Shown one piece after another: positions 1-5,263 of a stretch of 7,628 nucleotides of DNA. The DNA comes from an uncultured Gemmatimonadota bacterium (GTDB lineage Bacteria; Gemmatimonadota; Gemmatimonadetes; Gemmatimonadales; Gemmatimonadaceae), in assembly GCA_903906325.1 (NCBI GenBank), contig CAIVJV010000184.1, positions 1 through 7,628 on the forward strand. Reading direction: 5' to 3'. Each line of letters opens with the position of its first letter. Position 1 is the stretch's first letter. A program made the position numbers and the translations under genes. The notes under the pieces are model-generated. The model searched no databases, had not been told where the DNA came from, and saw only the letters and a program-made list of their open reading frames with translations.

Positions 1-115
1 CCGATTGTATCGGGCAAGTTCTGTCGTCCGAAGCCGCGCGAACGCCGAGGTCAGATACACTTCCGCCCCCACGGCGCCCACCCGGCGCCCCCATCCCACC
101 TGTCGTCTCAGCCAT
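1..115 (-). CDS. rpsE: 30S ribosomal protein S5, N-terminal fragment (cut by window edge)
   Basis: An ATG at 115-113 follows the L18 stop TAA with no gap, and GGAG lies 6 nt upstream inside the end of the L18 gene. The frame stays open to the window edge, about 38 codons. It begins MAETTGGMGAPGGRRGGG, a Gly/Arg-rich, probably disordered leader. S5 follows L18 in the spc operon of most bacteria, so position is the main argument; none of the S5 core (the segment before and including KGGRRFSF) is reached. S5 is a 30S protein near the mRNA entry site that contributes to decoding accuracy. Oddity: from about position 61 down to 1 the frame uses many AT-ending codons (AGT, GTA, TCT, AGA, ACT, ATA, CAA), unlike every neighbouring gene. 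The outer 60 bases may therefore not be genuine S5 sequence. The start is well supported; the continuation is doubtful. Confidence 0.6.
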   Translation of the reverse strand, partial: MAETTGGMGAPGGRRGGGSVSDLGVRAASDDRTCPIQS

Positions 116-472
116 TTAGAACTCCAACCCGCCTTCGCGGGCTCCGTCGGCCACCGCCTTCACGCGGCCGTGATACTGGTATCCCCCGCGGTCGAACACG
201 ACCTTCGTGATCCCCGCCGCCTTCGCCTGCTCGGCGATGCGCTTCCCCACCGCGGTCGACCGCTCGGTCTTCTTCCCGGTGAGCCCCGCATCGGTCACCG
301 TCAGGAGCGTGTGCTGACGCACATCGTCCACCAACTGCGCCGACATATGCTTGAGCGAACGGAAGACCACGAGCCGCGGCCGCTCGGCCGTCCCCGCCAC
401 CTTCGCCCGCACTCGGATGTGACGCCGGGCGCGCAACCCCGCCCGCGTCTTCGGTACACGCTTCCCCGGCAT
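116..472 (-). CDS. rplR: 50S ribosomal protein L18
   Basis: This 118-residue protein has the usual length for bacterial L18. It binds 5S rRNA and, with L5, helps anchor it in the central protuberance of the 50S subunit. The basic N-terminus (residues 1-25, rich in Arg and Lys) is the typical rRNA-binding tail. RPRLVVFRSLKHMSAQLVDD (about 31-50) and the C-terminal FDRGGYQYHGRVKAVADGAR (93-112) match the family pattern, ending in the common EGGLEF-type terminus. The ATG shares one base with the L6 stop (TAATG), and a full GGAGGT Shine-Dalgarno lies 5 nt upstream, so the start is firm and translation is likely coupled to rplF. S5 starts directly after the stop codon. Confidence 0.96.
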   Translation of the reverse strand: MPGKRVPKTRAGLRARRHIRVRAKVAGTAERPRLVVFRSLKHMSAQLVDDVRQHTLLTVTDAGLTGKKTERSTAVGKRIAEQAKAAGITKVVFDRGGYQYHGRVKAVADGAREGGLEF

Positions 473-1011
473 TACTTACCTCCCGCCTTACCGGCCTTCC
501 GCCGGATGATCTCACCCGCATACTTGATCCCCTTGCCCTTGTACGGCTCGGGGGGACGCAGCAGACGGATCTCCGCCGCGACCTGACCGACCTTCTCCTT
601 GTCCACGCCCTCGATCACCACCTGCGTGGGCTGCGGCGCGGAGAGCTTGATCCCCGCCGGCGCCTTGTACTGGATCTGGTGCGAGAAGCCCAACGCGAGC
701 TGCAAGCCGAACGGCTTCGCCTCCGCCTTGAACCCGACGCCCGTGATCTCGAGCTGCTTCGCATAGCCCTTCGAGACCCCTTCCACCATGTTGGCGATCA
801 GGGTGCGCGAGAGCCCGTGCAGCGACTTGTGCATCGGCTCATCCGACGGGCGCGAGACCGTGAGGGTGCTCCCCTCGACCTGGACCGTGAGCTCGGGATT
901 GATCGTCCGCGAGAGCTCCCCCTTGGGGCCCTTCACGTGGACCGTGTTCCCCTGCAGCGTGACCGTGACACCGGCCGGGATCGTCACCGGCAACTTTCCG
1001 ATACGTGACAT
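472..1011 (-). CDS. rplF: 50S ribosomal protein L6
   Basis: L6 is a two-domain 50S protein near the base of the L7/L12 stalk, close to the factor-binding site and the sarcin-ricin loop. The 179-residue product has normal length. It starts MSRIGKLPVTIPAGV, the conserved N-terminus, with KGPKGEL (28-34) in the first domain. The second domain carries ITGVGFKAE (89-97) and the diagnostic C-terminal LRPPEPYKGKGIKY (151-164), a main rRNA-contact signature of L6. The start is preceded by AGGAG with a 9-nt spacer; that Shine-Dalgarno overlaps the S8 stop (TAAGGAG). The stop TAA overlaps the rplR ATG by one base. The short basic tail AGKAGGK is unremarkable. Confidence 0.97.
   Translation of the reverse strand: MSRIGKLPVTIPAGVTVTLQGNTVHVKGPKGELSRTINPELTVQVEGSTLTVSRPSDEPMHKSLHGLSRTLIANMVEGVSKGYAKQLEITGVGFKAEAKPFGLQLALGFSHQIQYKAPAGIKLSAPQPTQVVIEGVDKEKVGQVAAEIRLLRPPEPYKGKGIKYAGEIIRRKAGKAGGK
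478..483 (-). promoter_or_regulatory. Ribosome binding site of rplR (L18)
   Basis: GGAGGT on the minus strand lies 5 nt before the rplR ATG and inside the last codons of rplF. It is the most complete Shine-Dalgarno match in the window. It fixes the L18 start at the TAATG overlap and suggests direct reinitiation after L6. Confidence 0.8.
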
Positions 1012-1023
1012 GTGGGGGGCTCC

Positions 1024-1422
1024 TTACCAGACGTAGGCGAGGAGTTCACCACCGGTCCGCGCGGAACGCGCCTGCCGGTCGGTCATGAGCCCCTGCGAGG
1101 TGCTCAGGATCGCGACGCCCAGCCCGTTGCGCACGCGCGGGATCTCCCCCGCGCCGACGTAGCGCCGGAGGCCCGGCGACGAGACGCGCTGCAACTCACG
1201 GATCACCGGGGTGCCCCCGGCGTACTTGAGCGCCACACGGAGGACCTTCTTGCCCTCCTCGGTCTCGACGGTCTTGTAGTCCGCGATGAAGTTCGACTCC
1301 TTGAGGAGCCGAGCGATCTCGGTCTTCAGCTTGGAGGCCGGGATGTCCACGCGGCGATGCTTCGAGGCGACAGCATTGCGGATCCGCGTGAGCATATCGG
1401 CGATCGGGTCGGTCATGCTCAT
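1024..1422 (-). CDS. rpsH: 30S ribosomal protein S8
   Basis: S8 is a primary 16S rRNA-binding protein of the 30S platform; in E. coli it is also the translational repressor of the spc operon. The chosen product has 132 residues, the family norm. MTDPIADMLTRIRNA (3-17) is the conserved start, KESNFI (41-46) lies in the first domain, and STSQGLMTDRQAR (107-119) is the C-terminal rRNA-binding signature. Two in-frame ATGs exist, 1422-1420 and 1416-1414. The nearest Shine-Dalgarno, AGGAG at 1440-1436, is already 13 nt from the first and 19 nt from the second, so I prefer the first; the protein differs only by Met-Ser. A GTG further upstream would add residues with no family counterpart and was not used. 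The gene follows an unusually long gap. Confidence 0.95.
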   Translation of the reverse strand: MSMTDPIADMLTRIRNAVASKHRRVDIPASKLKTEIARLLKESNFIADYKTVETEEGKKVLRVALKYAGGTPVIRELQRVSSPGLRRYVGAGEIPRVRNGLGVAILSTSQGLMTDRQARSARTGGELLAYVW

Positions 1423-1531
1423 GGTACGTCTCGTGCTCCTCTGGTTTCCGGCATCCACCGGACCTGGAAGGATGGGCGGGGGGTGGTTCCCGGCGCAGAG
1501 GGCGACCGGGCCTGCTCCCCTGGGGGTCCTG
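1423..1531 (-). promoter_or_regulatory. S14-S8 intergenic region with two potential RNA hairpins
   Basis: This 109-nt stretch is the only sizeable gap between genes in the window; most others are under 20 nt. In the transcript, arms CCCGG and CCGGG (1510-1506 and 1493-1489), extended by CGC/GCG past one bulged base, enclose a 5-nt loop, giving about 8 base pairs. A second weaker hairpin pairs TCCGG with CCGGA (1462-1458 and 1451-1447) around a 6-nt loop. Neither is followed by a U-run, so a terminator is unlikely. The rpsH Shine-Dalgarno (1440-1436) lies downstream of both. A role in setting S8 or downstream expression, or RNA processing, is possible. I did not identify an S8 binding-site motif, and no clear promoter is visible. 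Confidence 0.4.
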
Positions 1532-1837
1532 CTACCAGCTCGCCTTGCGGACGCCGGGGATCAACCCCTGCAGCGCCATCTCGCGGAAGGCGATACGGCT
1601 CAACCCGAAGGTCGAGATGTAGGCGCGGCTGCGGCCGGTCATCTGGCAGCGGTTCCGCACCCGGGCCTTGGCCGAGTTGCGCGGCAGCTTCTGCAACGCG
1701 ACCTGGGCGGCCCGCTTCTCCTCATCCGAGGCCTTCGGGCTCCGGACGGTGTCGGCGAGCGCCTGCCGCTTGGCGGCGTGCTTCGCCGCGAGCTGCTTGC
1801 GCCGCTCGTTCTTCTCGATGGTGCTCTTCTTGGCCAT
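1532..1837 (-). CDS. rpsN: 30S ribosomal protein S14 (zinc-free long form)
   Basis: S14 assembles late into the head of the 30S subunit next to S3 and S10. The product has 101 residues, like the E. coli protein, and lacks the CxxC pairs of the short zinc-binding form; its only cysteine is in RNRCQMTGRSR (61-71). The C-terminal FGLSRIAFREMALQGLIPG (77-95) followed by VRKASW is the family signature. The start MAKKSTIEKNERR matches the conserved N-terminus; an in-frame upstream start would add 14 residues reaching back into rplE and is not credible. The Shine-Dalgarno overlaps the L5 stop codon (TGAGGAG) close to the ATG, suggesting coupling with rplE. The gene ends with TAG, unlike the TAA or TGA of its neighbours. 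Confidence 0.96.
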   Translation of the reverse strand: MAKKSTIEKNERRKQLAAKHAAKRQALADTVRSPKASDEEKRAAQVALQKLPRNSAKARVRNRCQMTGRSRAYISTFGLSRIAFREMALQGLIPGVRKASW

Positions 1838-1844
1838 GGTCTCC

Positions 1845-2519
1845 TCAGCCCTGCACGACGATCGGCTTGTCATCACCACGGAACGGCATCCCGAGCTCGC
1901 GCAGCAGCGCGAAGGCGATGTCGTCCCGGTCGGTCGTGGTGACGAAGGTGATGTCCATCCCGTGGATCTGCTCCACGAGATCGTAGTTGATCTCCGGGAA
2001 GATCATCTGCTCCTTGACGCCCAGGCTGTAGTTGCCCCGGCCGTCGAAGGAGCGGGTGTTGAGCCCGCGGAAGTCGCGGATGCGCGGGATCGCCGTCGAG
2101 ATGAAGCGATCGAGGAACTCCCACATGCGGGCCCCGCGCAGCGTCACCGCCACGCCGATCTCCTGCCCCTCACGCTGCCCGAAGTTCGCGATCGACTTCT
2201 TCGCCTTCGTGCGCATCGGCTTCTGCCCGGTGATCGTCGCCACCTCGTCGACGATCGCGTCGAGCACCTTGGGCTGCTTGATCGCCTCGCCCATACCGAC
2301 GTTGAGCGTGATCTTCTCGAGCGTGGGGACCTGGTGGGGGTTGCTGAGGCCGAACTGCTGCATCAGCCGCGCCCGGACGGTCTTCACGTAATAGGTGTGG
2401 AGGCGCGGCGTCGGCGCCGGCTGCCCGGCCCCCGCATGCTCCTTCGGGAGCATCGAGGCGCGCTTCTCGCCCGCCCCGGCCCCGCCCTTCTTCTGGCCCT
2501 GCTGCTTCGTGGTCGCCAT
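1845..2519 (-). CDS. rplE: 50S ribosomal protein L5 with N-terminal extension
   Basis: L5 binds 5S rRNA in the central protuberance and contacts P-site tRNA. The recognisable core begins near residue 39 (RLHTYYVKTVRARLMQQFGL) and runs through VPTLEKITLNVGMGEA (64-79), GQKPMRTKAKKSIANF (98-113), RIRDFRGL (146-153) and FPEINYD..HGMDITFVTT (174-196). The family is usually about 180 residues; this one has 224. The extra 38 or so N-terminal residues are rich in Gly, Ala, Lys and Gln and probably disordered. The long start is supported by GAGGA with a 7-nt spacer just after the L24 stop; the next Met (residue 23) has only a weak candidate site. The stop codon is part of the S14 ribosome binding site. 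Confidence 0.95.
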   Translation of the reverse strand: MATTKQQGQKKGGAGAGEKRASMLPKEHAGAGQPAPTPRLHTYYVKTVRARLMQQFGLSNPHQVPTLEKITLNVGMGEAIKQPKVLDAIVDEVATITGQKPMRTKAKKSIANFGQREGQEIGVAVTLRGARMWEFLDRFISTAIPRIRDFRGLNTRSFDGRGNYSLGVKEQMIFPEINYDLVEQIHGMDITFVTTTDRDDIAFALLRELGMPFRGDDKPIVVQG

Positions 2520-2526
2520 GTCTCAG

Positions 2527-2531
2527 TCCTC
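2527..2531 (-). promoter_or_regulatory. Ribosome binding site supporting the long L5 start
   Basis: GAGGA on the minus strand stands 7 nt before the first ATG of rplE, in the 14-nt gap after rplX. It decides in favour of the extended L5 N-terminus, because no comparable site precedes the internal Met at residue 23. Confidence 0.65.
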
Positions 2532-2533
2532 GG

Positions 2534-2932
2534 TCAGCGGCGGGCGGGGATCGCTTCCCCGCTCTTGGCGCTGACGCGCTCCTTCGTACCGTCAGAGTCC
2601 ACCCGGGTGCGGACGCGCACCGGCTTCCCCGACTTCGGATCCAACAGCATCACGTTCGACACGGCCACCGGCGCCGGCATCTCGATGATGCCCGACTGCT
2701 CCTCGGCCGTGCGCGCCCGCCGATGCTTCTTCACGATGTTGATCCCCTCGATCGTCACACGCCCCGTCTTGAGATGGACGCGGATGACCTTCCCTTCCTT
2801 CCCCTTGTCGTCCCCGCGCATCACGCGCACGGTGTCGCCGCGGGTGATGTGCATGGCGGCGCGCGCGGCGTTCCGGGCATGCCGCGTGACGTTCTTCTGG
2901 CCGCGCGTCTTGCGGTAGGTCAGGATGCGCAT
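2534..2932 (-). CDS. rplX: 50S ribosomal protein L24 with basic N-terminal extension
   Basis: L24 binds the 5' part of 23S rRNA early in 50S assembly. A KOW motif lies at about 31-58 (RGDTVRVMRGDDKGKEGKVI and onward), followed by VTIEGINIVKKH (59-70), GIIEMPAPVAVSNVMLLDP (81-99) and KSGKPVRVRTR (100-110), all typical. Ordinary L24 begins about at MHITRGDTV, which here is residue 27. The 26 residues before it are strongly basic (several Arg, Lys and His) and are unusual. The long start is favoured because GAGG stands 9 nt upstream of its ATG and the junction with the L14 stop is one base, whereas the internal ATG at 2854 has no Shine-Dalgarno. If the internal start were used, L24 would have 106 residues and an 80-nt gap would follow rplN. 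Confidence 0.93.
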   Translation of the reverse strand: MRILTYRKTRGQKNVTRHARNAARAAMHITRGDTVRVMRGDDKGKEGKVIRVHLKTGRVTIEGINIVKKHRRARTAEEQSGIIEMPAPVAVSNVMLLDPKSGKPVRVRTRVDSDGTKERVSAKSGEAIPARR

Positions 2933-2933
2933 G

Positions 2934-3302
2934 TCAGAGCACCTCGGGGGCGAGGGAGACGATCTTCATGTACCGCTTCTCGCGCAGCTCGCGCGCCACG
3001 GGACCGAAGATACGGGTCGCCCGCGGCTCGCCCTTGTCATCGATGATGACGACGGCGTTCTCGTCGAAGCGGATGTAGCTGCCGTCCTTCCGGCGCGTCT
3101 CCTTGACGGTCCGGACGACGACCGCCTTGGCCACGTCGGACTTCTTGACGGTGCCGTTCGGCAACGCGTCCTTCACCGCCACGACGACCTTGTCGCCGAG
3201 GCCAGCGTAGCGGCGGCGCGTGCCGCCGAGGACGCGGATCACGAGGGCCTTCTTGGCCCCCGAGTTGTCCGCGACCTTCACCACGGATTCCTGTTGGATC
3301 AT
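2934..3302 (-). CDS. rplN: 50S ribosomal protein L14
   Basis: L14 sits at the subunit interface of the 50S, forms an intersubunit bridge with 16S rRNA, and is the known docking site of the silencing factor RsfS. At 122 residues it has exactly the normal length. It starts MIQQESVVKVADNSGAKK and contains GTRRRYAGLGDKVVVAVKDA (27-46), YIRFDENAVVIID (76-88) and GEPRATRIFGPVARELR (91-107), which are the most conserved L14 segments. The ATG is 12 nt after the S17 stop; that stop forms part of TGAGGA, the Shine-Dalgarno, with 8 nt to the start. No insertions or missing parts are visible. Confidence 0.98.
   Translation of the reverse strand: MIQQESVVKVADNSGAKKALVIRVLGGTRRRYAGLGDKVVVAVKDALPNGTVKKSDVAKAVVVRTVKETRRKDGSYIRFDENAVVIIDDKGEPRATRIFGPVARELREKRYMKIVSLAPEVL
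2942..2945 (-). promoter_or_regulatory. Ribosome binding site supporting the long L24 start
   Basis: GAGG, inside the final codons of rplN, precedes the first rplX ATG by 9 nt. The alternative start 78 nt further in has only GC-rich sequence without a purine-rich site ahead of it, so this motif decides the start. Confidence 0.55.
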
Positions 3303-3313
3303 CGGTCAGTTCC

Positions 3314-3595
3314 TCAGCGCGCGCGTTCGACGATCTCGAGCAACCGCCACCGCTTGTCCTTCGACAGCGGGCGGGTCTCGACGATGCGGACGGTGTCGCC
3401 GACCTTCGCCGAGTTCTGCTCGTCGTGCGCCTTCAGGCGCTTGGTCCGCGTCACCATCTTCCCGTACACCGGGTGCGGCACGCGACGTTCGATCGCGACC
3501 ACGACGGTCTTGTCCATCTTGTCGCTCACCACGAGCCCCTGGCGCGTCTTGCGGGCCGGGCGGGCGGGGGCGGCGGTCTTCACGGTCTCTGCCAT
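3314..3595 (-). CDS. rpsQ: 30S ribosomal protein S17
   Basis: S17 is a primary 16S rRNA-binding protein with an OB fold, located at the bottom of the 30S body. The product has 93 residues. The core starts near RKTRQGLVVSDKMDKTVVV (15-33) and includes HPVYGKMVTRTKRLKAHDE (41-59) and the signature GDTVRIVETRPLSKDKRWRL (67-86). The first 14 residues, rich in Ala and Pro (for example TAAPARPAR), extend modestly beyond the shortest family members. GAGGAG stands 5 nt before the ATG in a 19-nt gap after rpmC, so the start is firm. The stop TGA overlaps the Shine-Dalgarno of rplN. Confidence 0.96.
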   Translation of the reverse strand: MAETVKTAAPARPARKTRQGLVVSDKMDKTVVVAIERRVPHPVYGKMVTRTKRLKAHDEQNSAKVGDTVRIVETRPLSKDKRWRLLEIVERAR

Positions 3596-3614
3596 CAGTT
3601 CTCCTCGCGCGCGG

Positions 3615-3812
3615 TCAGCGCGCGGCCTCCGTCATCTGCCGGAGCACGGTCTGCAGCCGGGCGATGTCGCGCCGGATGGTGCGCAGCCGGAGCGGATTGC
3701 TCAGCGGCTCGGTCGCGCTGCGGAAGCGCAGATTGAAACGCTCCCGCTCCAGCTCCGCCACGCGCGCCTCGATCTCGCTGGCGGTCAGTTTGCGGATCTC
3801 CTCAGCCTTCAT
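3615..3812 (-). CDS. rpmC: 50S ribosomal protein L29
   Basis: L29 is a small two-helix 50S protein near the peptide exit tunnel, next to L23, where it helps form the landing area for trigger factor and SRP. The 65-residue product begins MKAEEIRKLTASEI and carries RERFNLRFRSATEPLSNP (23-40) and RLRTIRRDIARLQTVLR (42-58), the standard coiled helices. I chose the ATG at 3812-3810, preceded by GAGGAGG with a 9-nt spacer. A GTG at 3830 would add MRRRRA but its codons are themselves the Shine-Dalgarno, so it is rejected. The gene overlaps the last 11 nt of rplP, in another frame. Confidence 0.95.
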   Translation of the reverse strand: MKAEEIRKLTASEIEARVAELERERFNLRFRSATEPLSNPLRLRTIRRDIARLQTVLRQMTEAAR

Positions 3813-4230
3813 CGCTCGACGCCTCCTCACGGGCCACGAACTTCGTCTTGACGCCGAGCTTCGCCGAGGCGAGCGCCAGCGCCTTCTGGGCGATCTCCTT
3901 GGAGACGCCCTCGATCTCGAACAACACCCGGCCCGGCTTCACCACCGCCACCCAGAGCTCGGGCGATCCCTTGCCCTTGCCCATGCGGGTCTCGGCCGGC
4001 TTCTTCGTGACCGGCTTGTCGGGGAAGATCCGGATCCAGACCTTGCCGCCGCGCTTGATGTGACGCGTGAGCGCCACGCGGCTGGCCTCGATCTGCCGGG
4101 CCGTCACCCACCCCGGCTCCAGGGCCTGGAGGCCGAAGGTCCCGAACGCCACGGTCGCGCCACGCGTGGCCAACCCGGTCGTCCGACCCTTGAACATCTT
4201 GCGGAACTTGACGCGCTTCGGTGCGAGCAT
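3802..4230 (-). CDS. rplP: 50S ribosomal protein L16
   Basis: L16 is a late-assembling 50S protein that helps organise the A-site tRNA elbow region. The 142-residue product starts MLAPKRVKFRKMFKGR and includes FGLQALEPGWVTARQIEASR (32-51), HIKRGGKVWIRIFPDKPVTK (57-76) and RMGKGKGSPELWVAVVKPGR (82-101). Arg82 aligns with the E. coli Arg81 that is hydroxylated by the oxygenase YcfD/RoxA; whether it is modified here cannot be judged. The C-terminus carries a short acidic tail (EEASSDEG), a few residues longer than usual, which overlaps rpmC. GGAG with a 9-nt spacer, directly after the S3 stop (TAAGGAG), supports the start. Confidence 0.98.
   Translation of the reverse strand: MLAPKRVKFRKMFKGRTTGLATRGATVAFGTFGLQALEPGWVTARQIEASRVALTRHIKRGGKVWIRIFPDKPVTKKPAETRMGKGKGSPELWVAVVKPGRVLFEIEGVSKEIAQKALALASAKLGVKTKFVAREEASSDEG
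3822..3828 (-). promoter_or_regulatory. Ribosome binding site of rpmC (L29)
   Basis: GAGGAGG lies within the final codons of rplP, 9 nt before the L29 ATG. It sets the start and shows that L29 initiation signals are embedded in L16 coding sequence. Confidence 0.75.
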
Positions 4231-4243
4231 CGGTCAGGTCTCC

Positions 4244-4903
4244 TTACGCGTCCGAGGAGTACGTGTTGCCACGCCGCCCCTCGACGATCTCGCCCTTGAA
4301 GATCCAGACCTTCACACCGATGGTGCCGAAGGTGGTCTTCGCCGTCGAGGTCGCATAGTCGATGTCGGCGCGGAGGGTGTGGAGCGGCACGCGCCCCTCG
4401 TGATAGCCCTCCACCCGCGCGATCTCGGCCCCGCCCAAGCGGCCCGAGCACTTCACCTTGATCCCCTCGGCGCCCATCCGCATCGCCGCCTGGACCGCCT
4501 TCTTCATGGCCCGACGGAACGAGATGCGCTGCGCGAGCTGGGCGGCGATGTTGTCCGCGACGAGCTGCGCCTCGATCTCCGGGCGCTTGATCTCCTCGAC
4601 GTTGACCCCGACCTCCTTGCCCGTCAGCTGCTGGAGCTCGGTCTTGAGCTCCTCGACCGCCTGGCCCTTCTTGCCGATCACGACGCCCGGACGCCCGGTG
4701 TGGATCGTCACCACGACCTTGCCCGGCTTGCGCTCGATCGTGACGTCCGCGATCGCCGCGCCGCCGAGACGCGCCTTGAGGTACTTCCGGAGGAGTGCGT
4801 CCTCCTTCAGCAGCGTCGGGATCTCCTTGGTGGCGAACCACGTGGAGCGCCAGTCCCGCGACACCCCGAGGCGGAAGCCGATCGGATTGGTCTTCTGTCC
4901 CAT
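4244..4903 (-). CDS. rpsC: 30S ribosomal protein S3
   Basis: S3 lies in the 30S head at the mRNA entry channel. The 219-residue product starts MGQKTNPIGFRLGVSRDW. A KH RNA-binding domain with the GKKG loop (77-80, in VVIGKKG) is followed by FRRAMKKAVQAAMRMGAEG (129-147), whose basic residues correspond to those implicated in mRNA unwinding in E. coli S3. The C-terminal domain includes SGRLGGAEIAR (153-163), REGRV-like HEGRVPLHTLRADIDY (168-183) and VKVWIFKGE (198-206). It ends soon after (TYSSDA), without the Lys-rich tail of E. coli. The ATG shares one base with the L22 stop (TAATG) and AAGGA stands 9 nt upstream; a longer frame reaching to 4993 lies inside rplV and lacks family similarity. 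Confidence 0.98.
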   Translation of the reverse strand: MGQKTNPIGFRLGVSRDWRSTWFATKEIPTLLKEDALLRKYLKARLGGAAIADVTIERKPGKVVVTIHTGRPGVVIGKKGQAVEELKTELQQLTGKEVGVNVEEIKRPEIEAQLVADNIAAQLAQRISFRRAMKKAVQAAMRMGAEGIKVKCSGRLGGAEIARVEGYHEGRVPLHTLRADIDYATSTAKTTFGTIGVKVWIFKGEIVEGRRGNTYSSDA

Positions 4904-5262
4904 TATCGCCCTTCCTTCTCGGCCACGACGATCTCGACGTGGCTGGTTCGCTTGAGGACCGGCGTCGCCCGGCCCATGGCCGCCGGCGTCCACCGCTTGA
5001 GCTTCGGTCCCTCGTTCACGATCGCGTGCTTCACATACAGCGCATCGACGTCGAGCGAGGTGTTCGCCGAGCGGGCCGCCTGCTCGGCATTCGCCACGGC
5101 CGACGCCAAGACCTTCGAGATCTGCGTCGCCGCATGCTTCTTGGAGAACTTCAGCATCGCCAACGCGTCATTGACGCCCAAGCCACGGATCTGGTCGATG
5201 ACCAGCCGCATCTTGTAGGGCGACTGCCGCGTGGTGCGCTGGATCGCGCGCGCTTCCGTCAT
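4903..5262 (-). CDS. rplV: 50S ribosomal protein L22
   Basis: L22 lines the nascent-peptide exit tunnel; its long beta-hairpin forms part of the constriction where macrolide-resistance changes occur in other species. The 119-residue product begins MTEARAIQRTTRQSPYKMRL, with LVIDQIRGLGVNDALAML (20-37), SAVANAEQ (54-61) and the hairpin region NEGPKLKRWTPAAMGRATPV (83-102) leading to LKRTSHVEIVV (103-113). The hairpin looks intact. The start follows the S19 stop by one base and has GGGAGGG 7 nt upstream. A frame opening at 5343 would add 27 mostly Arg/Pro residues antiparallel in sense to the Ala-rich end of rpsS and is an out-of-frame overlap, so it was not used. Confidence 0.97.
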   Translation of the reverse strand: MTEARAIQRTTRQSPYKMRLVIDQIRGLGVNDALAMLKFSKKHAATQISKVLASAVANAEQAARSANTSLDVDALYVKHAIVNEGPKLKRWTPAAMGRATPVLKRTSHVEIVVAEKEGR

Positions 5263-5263
5263 C

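Noticed and set aside
1489..1510. Intrinsic terminator between S14 and S8
   Set aside because: The hairpin is GC-rich but no U-run follows in the transcript, and the operon continues in its normal order.
1532..1837. Zinc-ribbon form of S14
   Set aside because: Only one cysteine is present and length is 101 residues, matching the zinc-free form.
1838..1879. Upstream-extended S14 start
   Set aside because: The extra 14 residues overlap the end of rplE, while MAKKS at 1837 matches the family and has a ribosome binding site.
1668..2918. Very long open frame on the plus strand (about 416 codons) opposite S14, L5 and L24
   Set aside because: It is antisense to three confidently identified ribosomal-protein genes and has no ribosome binding site or recognisable domain. 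Long antisense frames are expected in GC-rich genes with strong third-position bias.
4904..4993. Upstream-extended S3 reading frame starting at 4993
   Set aside because: The added 30 residues lie inside rplV in another frame, and the conserved S3 start MGQKTNPIGFRLG with a ribosome binding site is at 4903.
3220..5218. Other long plus-strand frames opposite L14 to L22
   Set aside because: They mirror the codon structure of the genes on the minus strand, are rich in Arg, Ala, Pro and His, overlap each other, and match no family I recognise.
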